From: DATFDN01 sp963830565
Lineage (GTDB): Bacteria > Pseudomonadota > Alphaproteobacteria > Acetobacterales > Acetobacteraceae
NCBI GenBank assembly: GCA_963830565.1
Contig: CAWHMO010000010.1
Location: 62,001 to 126,000 of the forward strand
DNA length: 64,000 bases
Reading direction: 5' to 3'
This document shows, piece by piece, positions 53,098-62,640 of this stretch (position 1 is its first letter; each line of letters opens with the position of its first letter). The position numbers and the translations under genes are program-made. The notes beneath the pieces are model-generated. The model worked only from the letters and a program-made list of their open reading frames with translations, was not told the origin of the DNA and did no database searches.

Positions 53098-54225
53098 ATG
53101 GACACGACGATCACGACGGTCGGCACGACCCTGCTTCGTGTGCCGTGGTCGGGCGAGCCGCCAGCCAACGGCATCATGCCTCCCACCCATCGCGAGTTGC
53201 TTGTGCTGGAGATCAAGACCCGCGGCGGCATTGTCGGCATGAGCTATCTGCAGCCGCTCGCGGGTGGGCTCGAAGCCCTGGATGCCTGCTTGCGGAGCAT
53301 GATCGCGCCCAAGCTGCTGGGACGTGACGCCACCGAGATCGAGGGCATCTGGCAGACCCTTTGGACGAGCACCTACTGGCTCGGCCGGGGCGGCATTGCA
53401 GTCTTCTGCCTGTCCGCGGTGGACATCGCGTTGTGGGACATCATCGGCAAGAGGTCTGATCTGCCGCTCTATCGGCTTTGGGGCAAGTGCCGCGACGCAG
53501 TGCCCGCTTATGGCTCCGGCTGCTGGCGCGGACTCGGCCGTGACGGCATGATCGCGCGAGCCCGGGAATTCACGGATATGGGCTTCAAGGCGATCAAGAT
53601 GCAGGTGGCCCATATCCGCCCCTGGCGCGAGGACGTGCGCAACGTGCATGCCATGCGGGAGGCGCTGGGGCCGGACATTGAAATTATGGTCGATGTAAAC
53701 ATGGGCTGGACCGCCGCCACCGCGATCCAGGCCGGCCGGCATCTCGACGAGGCGGACATCTACTGGCTCGAAGAACCCGTGGTCTGCGAGGACTTCGTCG
53801 GCTACCGCCGGGTCGCGGCGGCCTTGAGCACGCGGGTGGTCGGCGGGGAGAGCCATTTCACGCGCTTCGACCTGCGTTCGTTCTTCGAACATCCGAGCAC
53901 GCCCATTCTGCAGCCCGATCCCATGCGGGGCGGCCTGACGGAGCTACGCAAGATCGCGGCGGTTGCCGACACCTGGGGAATCCAGATCGCGCCGCACTTG
54001 TTCCACGAGCTTGTCGTGCATGTGCTGGCCTCGGTATCCAATGCGAGCTACCTCGAGTACATGGACTGGAACAACGACCTCTGGATAACCCCAGCCATTC
54101 CGGTAAACGGGATGCTTCGGCCCCCGGAAGCACCCGGCCACGGCCTGCAGTTCAGGCCAGAAATCCTTCGTGACTGTCGGATCGGCGGCTTTGAGGTGAC
54201 GTACGCCCCGACCCTCCGTGTCTGA
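53098..54225 (+). CDS. Mandelate racemase/muconate-lactonizing enzyme family protein
   Basis: 375-aa enolase-superfamily member. Barrel residues: GFKAIKMQVAHIRPW (KxK-like base), IEIMVDVNMGWTAATA (Asp), YWLEEPVVCEDFVGY (Glu), RVVGGESHFTRFDL (Glu) and IQIAPHLFHELVVH (His). ATG 53098 after GGAAGGGA, 46 nt beyond livF, so likely the enzyme acting on the imported acid. It is a distant relative of the enolase-type gene at 40.7 kb, not a recent duplicate. Confidence 0.88.
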   Translation: MDTTITTVGTTLLRVPWSGEPPANGIMPPTHRELLVLEIKTRGGIVGMSYLQPLAGGLEALDACLRSMIAPKLLGRDATEIEGIWQTLWTSTYWLGRGGIAVFCLSAVDIALWDIIGKRSDLPLYRLWGKCRDAVPAYGSGCWRGLGRDGMIARAREFTDMGFKAIKMQVAHIRPWREDVRNVHAMREALGPDIEIMVDVNMGWTAATAIQAGRHLDEADIYWLEEPVVCEDFVGYRRVAAALSTRVVGGESHFTRFDLRSFFEHPSTPILQPDPMRGGLTELRKIAAVADTWGIQIAPHLFHELVVHVLASVSNASYLEYMDWNNDLWITPAIPVNGMLRPPEAPGHGLQFRPEILRDCRIGGFEVTYAPTLRV

Positions 54226-54239
54226 CTCCGACCACTTTC

Positions 54240-54368
54240 GCGGTGCCGCAAAACCCGGTCGGACGCCTCGCAGACCACGACCAACGCCTCGCGCAGCGCG
54301 TCGGCGTAGATCCGCCGCTGCGGCCCAGAGCGAAGCATGTAATCAGCGCTCAACCAGAATCCTTCCAC
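54240..54368 (-). mobile_element. Transposase fragment (integrase-core type)
   Basis: Reads GFWLSADYMLRSGPQRRIYA and DALREALVVVCEASDRVL, resembling the N-terminal part of integrase-core transposases that continue CGKRL. Only ~40 residues and no ends. The remainder of the 54226-54551 interval has no gene; AT-rich TTGGTTGGCTTATAAAATG at ~54469 may hold the gfa promoter. Confidence 0.4.
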
Positions 54369-54551
54369 AAGTGCTGCTGGACGTTGAGTTCACTCGACCA
54401 ATCGATTCGGTCTGGGTCCAGATCCACCAAGAATAGACCTTTGACGGCGCACCCGCCTGTGGATAAGGTTGGTTGGCTTATAAAATGATATCGGCGCCGC
54501 GAGCGGAAAGTGCAGGCGGCAGCAAAACGGAGCAGACGGGAGGAAGACACG

Positions 54552-55130
54552 ATGTCCGAGGCAATCCGAATTCATCCGGCGGTCGACCATGGAGTGTCGC
54601 GGAGCACGACCAATTTCAGCGGCGGCACATTGGTTTGTCGATGCTCGCAAAACCCAGTGAGGGTCGGGATCGAAGGTGCGATCGCCCATAATCACGCCTG
54701 CGGTTGCACCAAATGCTGGAAGCCGGCCGGCGCGATCTTCTCCCTCGTGGCCGTCGTTCCGCACGACCACCTCACAGTGACGGACAATGAAAGCAAGCTT
54801 CAGGTGGTGGATTCAGCCGCGGCCATCCACCGCTATTCGTGCAGGGATTGCGGTGTGCATATGTTCGGACGAATTGAGAACAAGAACCACCCTTTCTACG
54901 GGCTGGATTTCGTGCATCCCGAGCTGTTCGAGGAAGCTGGCTGGCCTGCGCCGGAATTTGCTGCCTTTGTATCATCCGCGATCGAATCCGGGGTCAGCCC
55001 GGAGCGGATGGGCGGGATTCGCGGCAGGCTGAAGGAACTCGGCCTTGAGCCGTACGATTGCCTTTCCCCGCCTCTGATGGACGCCATCGCCACGCATATG
55101 GCCAAGGCGTCCGGCGTCCTGCCACGCTGA
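54552..55130 (+). CDS. gfa: S-(hydroxymethyl)glutathione synthase (Gfa)
   Basis: A 192-aa zinc protein that promotes condensation of formaldehyde with glutathione. Begins IRIHPAVDHGVSRSTTNFSG, with metal-binding CRCSQNPV, NHACGCTKCWKPAGA and YSCRDCGVHMFGRIEN, then HPFYGLDFVHPELFEE. Length and cysteine pattern match Gfa. ATG 54552 after GGGAGGAAG. No formaldehyde dehydrogenase gene is nearby in the window. Confidence 0.92.
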   Translation: MSEAIRIHPAVDHGVSRSTTNFSGGTLVCRCSQNPVRVGIEGAIAHNHACGCTKCWKPAGAIFSLVAVVPHDHLTVTDNESKLQVVDSAAAIHRYSCRDCGVHMFGRIENKNHPFYGLDFVHPELFEEAGWPAPEFAAFVSSAIESGVSPERMGGIRGRLKELGLEPYDCLSPPLMDAIATHMAKASGVLPR

Positions 55131-55358
55131 CCTCCGCGCCGGGGAGTATTGGCTGATTGGTAGCCGCTCCCCGGTAGCGATGCCCGTCAGCAGGCCGCGA
55201 CCCGACGAAGTTCTGACGAAGTTCCGGGGCGTGCAGGCCGGTGAGGGGTCAGGCCGCCTGGCTCCGGCACTCGGCAGCCGCCCCATAGCGGGTGCCGGCA
55301 TTGGGCGCTACCCGACCAACCGGCCGAGCAGCCCCGTCCTGAACATGGCAGCGCTTGG

Positions 55359-55751
55359 TTATTTTCCTACACCGCACATCTTGTCGAGGCTGACCTCGAT
55401 TCCGCCGACCACGGCCTGGCCGACGAACGGGCCATTTGACGGCATCACTCGCCAGGCCGCGCAAACGCCCTCCCGCAGTTCATGGGCCTGCGCGTACGCA
55501 CCGGTTGCCAGGAGGCCGAAGAAGGTTCCGATTATGTCGCCGTAAATACCGCCGTTATAATATGCAGGCGCACCTCGGTAGCGTTCGCCGACGGCTTCGA
55601 GGCTCTGTGTAATGATGCGGTCTGTCTCGCCTGCGGGCTGTAACGGAGGGGGCGGTCCCTGCAACCACGCCAAGGCTGGCTGGGGCTGCGCTATCGCAGC
55701 GCCGGCGGTCAGCAGGAAGCCTGTAGCGACGACGCCGATAGCTGTGTGCAT
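55359..55751 (-). CDS. Hypothetical secreted protein
   Basis: 130 aa with a signal peptide (HTAIGVVATGFLLTAGAAIA, cleavage after AIA-Q). The mature part is ITQSLEAVGERYRGAPAYYN, GGIYGDIIGTFFGLLATGAY, EGVCAAWRVMPSNGPFVGQA and ends SLDKMCGVGK. Two cysteines may form a disulfide. ATG 55751 is chosen so that the signal peptide is N-terminal. No family recognised. Confidence 0.6.
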   Translation of the reverse strand: MHTAIGVVATGFLLTAGAAIAQPQPALAWLQGPPPPLQPAGETDRIITQSLEAVGERYRGAPAYYNGGIYGDIIGTFFGLLATGAYAQAHELREGVCAAWRVMPSNGPFVGQAVVGGIEVSLDKMCGVGK

Positions 55752-55862
55752 TGGGGTCTCGTGGTGCTCTGTAGGGGGCCCGCTTTGATCAGAACGCAGT
55801 GACATCGGTGGGCCCAAGCGGCACACTCGGTTGTGCCCGACTTGCGAGGACGCCACCGGCTT

Positions 55863-58800
55863 ATGTCGTCAAGCTTTTTCGACCACCCGATCCTCAATTC
55901 CCCCTACGACCGCGCCGACCCAGCATCACGCCCTGGACGCTGACGGGCAGCCGCTGGACGTGCCGCCGGTTTCCGGCCGGCGGCGGTCGGAGCTGATCAC
56001 GCCGGTCCCGAAGCCACGGAAGAAGCAGCGAAAGTCGGACCAGGCGAGCTTCGTGCTGCCGGACGCACAGGGCCTCTCGACGGCCGAGCAGGAGTACACG
56101 ACCAACAACCTGATCAACGAAATCCGCAGCGCCGTCGACAGACTGGCGGGCGCTGCCGAATCCCGCCGATTGGGGCGTGACTCCCGCCACCCAGCGCCTG
56201 CTCCAGCACTGGCGCCGCCATCCGTTCCAGACCGTCCGGCCGTTCTTCTGCCAGGTCGAGGCCGTCGAGACGGCGATCTGGCTGGCCGAGGTCGCCCGGC
56301 GGGACCGCCGCTACGAGCGGTTCCGCAAGCACCTGCAAGGCGCCAACGAGCAGGCCAACCCCGAGCTGTTCCGGGTCGCGCTGAAGATGGCGACCGGCAG
56401 CGGCAAGACGACCGTCATGGCGATGCTGATCGCCTGGCAGACCGTCAACGCGGTGCGCACGCCCGGAAGCAGCCTGTACAGCCGCGGCTTCCTGGTCGTG
56501 ACCCCCGGCATCACCATCAAGGACCGGCTGCGCGTCCTGCAGCCGAACGACCCGGACAGCTACTATCGCGGGCGCGAGCTGGTCCCGGCCGACATGCTGC
56601 CGGACATCGATCGCGCGAAGATCGTCATCACCAACTACCACGCCTTCAAGCCGCGCGAGACGCTGGAGATCAGCAAGACCGGCCGCTCGCTGCTCCAGGG
56701 CCGCGACGCGCCGCCCGACACGATCGAGAACGACGGCCAGATGCTGCATCGGGTCGCGAACGACCTGCTGGGCTTCAAGGGCGTCGTCGTCCTGAACGAC
56801 GAGGCGCATCACTGCTACCGGGAGAAGCCGGACAGCGACGAGGAGATTTCCGCCGACGAGCGCGAGGAGGCGAAGAGCAACAACGAGGCGGCGCGGCTCT
56901 GGATCGCCGGGCTGGAGGCGGTCAAGCGCAAGCTCGGCATCACCGCCCTCTACGACCTCTCGGCCACGCCGTTCTTCCTGCGCGGCTCCGGCTACCGCGA
57001 GGGCACGCTGTTCCCCTGGACCGTCAGCGACTTCTCGCTGATGGACGCGATCGAGTGCGGCATCGTCAAGCTGCCGCGCATCCCGGTCTCCGACAACCTG
57101 CCGGGCGCCGACGTGCCGATCTACCGCAACCTGTGGGAACATATCCGCAAGGACATGCCGAAGATGGGCCGCGCCAAGGGCGGCAAGGGCAACCCCCTCG
57201 CGCTTCCGAACGAGCTGCAAACGGCGCTCTACGCCCTGTACGGCCATTACGAGAAGACGTTCGAGCAATGGGAGCGCGCCGGCATCGAGGTGCCGCCCGT
57301 CTTCATCGTGGTGTGCAACAACACCTCGACCTCGGAGCTGGTCTATGAATGGATCTCCGGCTTCGAGCGGGATGGCGAGGACGAGCAGAACCGCTTCATC
57401 GACGGCCACCTGAAGCTGTTCCGGAACTACGACGAGCACGGCGCGCGCCTCGCGCGGCCGAACACGCTGCTGATCGACAGCGAGCAGGTCGATTCCGGCG
57501 AGGCGCTGGACCCGGCTTTCCGCGCCGCGGTCGGTCCGGAAATCGACGTCTTCCGCCGCGAGAAGATGCAGCGCGAGGGCGCCGGCGACCGGGGCCGAGG
57601 CGATCTCGGACGCCGAGCTGCTGCGCGAGGTGATGAACACGGTCGGCCGCAAGGGGCGGCTCGGCGAGACGGTGCGCTGCGTCGTCTCCGTCTCCATGCT
57701 GACCGAGGGATGGGACACCAACACCGTCACCCACATCCTCGGCGTGCGCGCCTTCGGCACGCAGCTTCTGTGCGAGCAGGTGGTGGGGCGCGCGCTGCGG
57801 CGGCAATCCTACGAGATGAACGCCGACGGGCTGTTCGACGTGGAATACGCCGACATCATGGGCATCCCGTTCGACTTCGCCGCCCAGCCCGTCGTCGCCA
57901 AGCCGAAGCCGCCGAAGCCCACCACGCGCGTGCAGGCGATGAAGGAGCGCGCGGCGCTGGAGATCACCTTCCCCCGTGTCGAAGGCTACCGCGTGGCGCT
58001 GCCGGACGAGCGGGTGGAGGCCGTGTTCACCGACGGACTCGCGCCTGGAGCTGACGCCCGAAAAGGTCGGGCCGTGCCGCGTGCTGCTGGAGGGGATCGT
58101 CGGCGAGGGCGTCGAGCTGACGACGGCCGTGCTGGAGGCGGTGCGGCCGAGCGAGATCAGCTATCACCTCGCCAAGCACCTTCTCTACAACCAGTTCCGC
58201 GACCCGTCCGAGCCGCCGAAGATGCACCTGTTCGGGCAGATCAAGCGGGCGGCGAAGCGCTGGATCGACGAGGGCTATCTGGTCTGCACCGGCGGCACCA
58301 CGCCGGCGATGGTCACCTACCGCGAACTGGCGGACCAGGCGGCCGAGCTGATCTTCCTCGCCTGCCAGCCGGCTGCGCCCGCGGCGAGCGAGATCGTGGC
58401 CGTCCTCGATCCCTACACGCCGCAGGGCAGCAGCCGCTTCGTCAACTTCGCGACCTCGAAGCCGCTCTACACGACCAGCCCGGACCGGTGCCACGTCAAC
58501 CACGTCGTGCTCGACAGCGACTGGGAGGCGGAGTTCGCCCGCGTGGCCGAGGCGCATCCGCGCGTGCTCGCCTACGTCAAGAACCAGGGCATGCAGTTCG
58601 AGGTGCCGTATCGCGACGGCACCGAGCATCGCCGCTACTGGCCGGACTACATCGTGCGGGTCGATGACGGCGGGCCGGACCCGCTCAACCTGGTGGTCGA
58701 GATCAAGGGCTTCCGCAAGCACCGACGCGCAGCTCAAGGCCGAGACGATGCGCAGGCTCTGGGTGCCCGGCGTCAACAATCTGGGCGGCTTCGGACGCTG

Positions 58801-58870
58801 GGCGTTCGCCGAGTTCACCGAGGTATTTGAGATCGAGGCGGCGTTCGGGCGGCTGATCGCGGCCGCTAAT
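55863..58870 (+). pseudogene. res: Type III restriction endonuclease Res subunit (BPTD_3080-like), five frameshifts
   Basis: ATP-dependent helicase-nuclease of a type III restriction system, ~1,000 aa if joined. Starts SSSFFDHPILNSPYDR. Helicase motifs: LKMATGSGKTTVMAMLIAWQ (I), IVITNYHAF, VVVLNDEAHHCY (II, DEAH), LYDLSATPFFLRGSG (III), VSMLTEGWDTNTVTHILGVR and EQVVGRALRR (VI). Near the C-terminus is DPLNLVVEIKGFRKHR, a PD-(D/E)xK-like ExK motif. Single extra bases near 55912, 56150, 57587, 58033 and 58726 each shift the frame; removing one base at each restores homology. Either decaying or over-called bases. Confidence 0.85.
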
Positions 58871-58874
58871 GCCG

Positions 58875-59175
58875 GCGATGAGGCAAGCCGGCCGTGTACA
58901 TCGTGGCCAGCGCGCGGCAACGGCGACTATCTATACCGGCGTCACCTCCGATCTGGTGCGGCGCGATCTCGCAGCATCGCACCGGCGAGATAGCGCGGCT
59001 TCACGGCGCGATACGGATGCGGGCTTCTGGTGCAGTTACGAGCTAGTACGACGACATCGCTCTCCGCGATTGCCCGCGAGAAGCAGATCAAGGCCGGTTC
59101 GCGCGCCAAGAAGCTGGCGCTCATCGAGGCCGCCAACTCCGACATGGCAGCGACCTGTATGACGATGTCCTATGA
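58875..59175 (+). pseudogene. GIY-YIG nuclease family protein (frameshifted)
   Basis: Pieces in different frames read VYIVAS, TIYTGVTSDLVRR, an H-R-T-G-E-I-A segment, AIAREKQIKAGSRAKKLALI and a final DLYDDVL: a UvrC-like YhbQ-type single GIY-YIG domain of ~95 aa. GIY appears as TIY and the second half-motif as VYIV. At least three indels. It lies between res and mod; may be an unrelated domestic gene or part of the island. Confidence 0.65.
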
Positions 59176-59190
59176 TGCCGAGCCTTCGCC

Positions 59191-59316
59191 GTCATTGCGA
59201 TCGCAGCTTCCCGTCATTGCCGAGGCCAGCTCGAAGACAATCTGAGCGTCAATCGCGACCCGATGCCTGCCGTGCGGCCCTGGATTCCACGCCGCCAAGG
59301 GGCGGCTCGCAATGAC
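59191..59316. repeat. Palindromic repeat, copy A
   Basis: Starts GTCATTGCGA and ends GGCGGCTCGCAATGAC, with internal CCTGGATTCCACGCCGCCAA. The left part is partly duplicated (GTCATTGC again at 59213). Intergenic between the GIY-YIG remnant and mod. Shares its ends and core with copies at 61253 and 62478. Confidence 0.7.
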
Positions 59317-59381
59317 GATGTCCGGCCCGCACGCCCCTCGCGGATCGCTTCGACACCAAGCTGCCTGATCGAGGACCATTG

Positions 59382-62300
59382 ATGCCGCGCCCGCCGAAAA
59401 CACCCAAAGGCCCGCGCCCGGTCGAGGCGCTGCGTCCATGCCGATACGCGCCGGAACATCCCGACGGCCGAGTTCCAGTCGATCGCCCAGCAGATGGAGG
59501 AGAATGCGCCGATCAGGCCCGCGCACTACAAGCGGGCGACGCCGCTGCCGCGCGGCGAGGCGCGGGAGCGCAACGCGGACCTCGATCCGCAGATCATCTG
59601 GCGCGGCGCGCGCATCCGGCTGACGGACGAGCAGCGGGCGCAGTTGCAGGAGACGGGCGAGATCGAGCTGGGCGACGCGCAGCTCGTCTGGCGCGGCAAG
59701 GACGCGCAGGACTGGTCCGACCTCGTGGTCAACCCGCCGCCGATCTACATCCAGGAGAAGGTCCATCCGAAGGCGATCATCGACGGGCTGCGGAAGGAGG
59801 CGCGCGCCGCGGGCCGAGGCGGCGAGCGATGCGCCGGACCTGTTCGCCGACTTCAACGGGCTGACCGATCCGGAGGCGCGGCTCGAATTCTACCAGCACG
59901 ACCAGCACTGGTCGAACCGCATGATCCTCGGCGACAGCTTGCAGGTGATGGCGAGCCTGGCCGAGCGCGAGGGGCTGCGCGGCAAGGTGCAGTGCATCTA
60001 TTTCGACCCGCCCTACGGCATCAAGTTCAACAGCAACTGGCAGGTCAGCACGCTCTCGCGCGACGTGAAGGACGGCAAGCGGGAGGACGTGTCGCGCGAG
60101 CCGGAGCAGGTGAAGGCGTTCCGGGATACGTGGAAGGACGGCATCCACTCGTATCTGACGTATCTGCGGGATCGGCTGACGGTCGCGCGGGAGTTGCTGA
60201 CGGAGAGCGGGTCGATCTTCGTGCAGATCGGGGATGAGAATGTCCATCGCGTGCGGGCGGTGATGGACGAGGTGTTTGGGACAGAAAACTTCGTATGCGC
60301 AATTTCAGTTCAAGAAGACGGGCGGAGCAGACTAGCGAGCTTACTGGCCAGCACGTCTCGACTACATCATTTGGTATTGCGCAGAGACTGCGCGATCTGA
60401 AATACCGTCAGCTATTACGCAGATCGAGAACGCGAGCGAGGTGCTGAGCGATACGGCTCGCATGGAATCGGAGGACGCAGTCGGTCAAGCGACGTCAGAC
60501 AGATGAGCGAGATCGGCTCGGCACGTTTGATCGCATTAGCTACAGTGACAATCTCGCCATCGCATGGCGTCGAGCGCGAGGTTGCCGCTTCCCGGTGCCA
60601 GTTCACGGGCCGGACATACTGTCCTCCGAACGGCCGGATGCTGGAAGACCGATGAGAAGGGCATGCGAGCGCTTGATACAGCTGATCGCATCAGAAGCAC
60701 GGCGACCGGACATCTCGACTATGTGCGATATCTCGACGACTTCCCCGCGTATCCAATTACGAATGTCTGGACGGACACTCGGCTGGGCAGCGTCAGATAA
60801 AGATCTATGTCGTCCAGACCAGTGCCAGTAGTGATCGAACGCTGCATCCTGATGGCGACCGATCCCGGCGATCTCGTGCTCGACCCCACCTGCGGCTCCG
60901 GCACGACCGCCACCGTCGCCGAGCAATGGGGCCGCCGCTGGATCACCATCGACACCTCCCGCGTCGCCCTCGCCCTCGCGCGCACCCGCCTCATGTCGGC
61001 AAAATATCCCTACTACCTGCTCGCCGACAGCCGCGAAGGCCGCGCCAAGGAGCAGGAAGTCTCCGGCAAAATCCAGCCCGACACGCCGACGCACAACGAC
61101 GTCCGCCACGGCTTCGTCTATGAGCGCGCGCCGCACGTCACGCTGAAATCCATCGCCAACAACGCCGAGATCGACGTGCTGTGGGAGGAGGCGCAGGCGA
61201 CGCTCGAACCGCTGCGCGCGCAACTCAACGCCGCGCTCGGTCGCGCCACGCCGTCATTGCGAGCCGAAGGCGAAGCAATCCAGGGGCCACCTGGGCAGAT
61301 CTCCGTCGGCGCGGGCCTGGATCGCCACGCCGCCAAGGGGCGGCTCGCGATGACAACGGCGACCGCACGCGTGGGAGGAATGGCAAATCCCGCGCGAGGC
61401 CGATCCCGCCTGGCCCGACGATGCCAGCGAAGGCCCACGCCGCCTGGTGGGAAGCCCGCATCGAGCGGCAGCGCCGCATCGACGCCTCCATCGCCCGCCG
61501 CGCCGATATCGAATACCTCTACGACCGCCCCTACGAGGACCGGTCGCGCGTCCGCGTCGCCGGCCCCTTCACCGTCGAAAGCCTCTCGCCGCATCGCGTC
61601 GTGCCGGCCGACGAGGATGATCTGCTCGACCTGCCGCACGCGCCCGGCAAGCGCCGACGCGCCACGACGCCGCCGGTCGATTTCGCCGCCATGGTGCTGG
61701 ACCATCTGCGCACCGCCGGCGTGCATCAGAGCCGGAAGGCCGACAGCATCCACTTCACCAGCCTGCAACCCTGGCCCGGCGAGTATATCGGCGCCGAGGG
61801 CCGCTTCCTGGAGGGCGAGACGGAGCGCCGCGCCGGCATCCTGATCGGCCCCGAGTTCGGCACCCTCTCGCGCATGGACCTCGTCACCGCCGCGCGCGAG
61901 GCCTCCGAAGCCCGGTTCGACGTGCTGATCGCCTGCGCCTTCAACTACGACGCCCATGCCAGCGAGCTGACCAAGCTCGGGCCGCTGCCGATCCTGAAGG
62001 CGCGGATGAACCCCGACCTGCACATGGCCGACGACCTCAAGAACACCGGCAAGGGCAACCTGTTCGTGGTGTTCGGCGAGCCCGACCTGGTGGTGGAGCA
62101 AGTGCCCGGCGAGCCCGACCAGGTGCGCATCCGCATCATCGGCGTGGACGTGTTCGACCCGCAGACCGGCGACATCCGCTCCGGCGACACGAAGAGCATC
62201 GCCGCCTGGTTCATCGACACCGACTACAACGAGGAGAGCTTCTACGTCCGCCACGCCTACTTCCTCGGCGCGCAGGACCCCTACAAGTCGCTGAAGGCGG

Positions 62301-62446
62301 CGCTCCGCGCCGAGATCGACGAGGAAGCCTGGGCCACGCTCTACCGCGACACCTCCCGCCCCTTCCCGCGCCCCGCCACGGGCCGGATCGCGGTGAAGGT
62401 GATCAACCACTTCGGCGACGAGGTGATGAAGGTGTTCACGGTGTGA
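59382..62446 (+). pseudogene. mod: Type III DNA methyltransferase Mod, several frameshifts and a repeat insertion
   Basis: Modification subunit of the type III system; beta-class order with DPPY first. Frame pieces: PRPPKTPKGPRPVEAL; PTAEFQSIAQQMEENAPIRP; IYFDPPYGIKFNSNWQVSTL (motif IV); IGDENVHRVRAVMDEVFG; LVLDPTCGSGTTATVAEQWG (motif I, SAM); then PYEDRSRVRVAGPFTVESLS to 62446. Extra bases near 59435, 59810 and 61430 shift the frame. The target-recognition segment 60290-60830 is scrambled by several indels. A ~102-bp palindromic repeat lies inside the C-terminal third. ATG 59382 follows GAGGACC. Probably non-functional as written. Confidence 0.83.
61253..61354. repeat. Palindromic repeat, copy B, inside mod
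   Basis: GTCATTGCGAGCC ... CCTGGATCGCCACGCCGCCAA ... CGGCTCGCGATGAC, 102 bp. Inserted between mod codons that read ALGRA before and WEEWQIPRE after, which are adjacent in the expected family sequence. 102 is a multiple of three, and the repeat itself has no stop in the mod frame. Confidence 0.75.
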
Positions 62447-62477
62447 GAGCAACCGTCGTTGCGACTGACCCATCCCC

Positions 62478-62573
62478 GTCATCGCGAGCGGCCCTCTGGC
62501 CGCGTGGCGATCCAGGCGTGCAGCACGGTGTGACGCGCCTGGATTGCCACGTCGCTTCGCTCCTCGCAATGAC
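62478..62573. repeat. Palindromic repeat, copy C
   Basis: GTCATCGCGAGCGGCC ... GATCCAGGCG ... CGCCTGGATTGCCACGTCGC ... CTCGCAATGAC, 96 bp, a near-perfect imperfect palindrome 31 nt after the mod stop. The most symmetrical of the three copies. Confidence 0.75.
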
Positions 62574-62640
62574 ATCTCAACCGCAGCGCCGGAGAATTGG
62601 GCTGTTGGCGCCTGGTATGAGCGCGCGTGAGGCGATGAGC

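Noticed and set aside
59191..59316. A small RNA or riboswitch upstream of mod
   Set aside because: The structure is explained by the palindromic repeat that recurs at 61253 and 62478; no ligand-binding core is seen.
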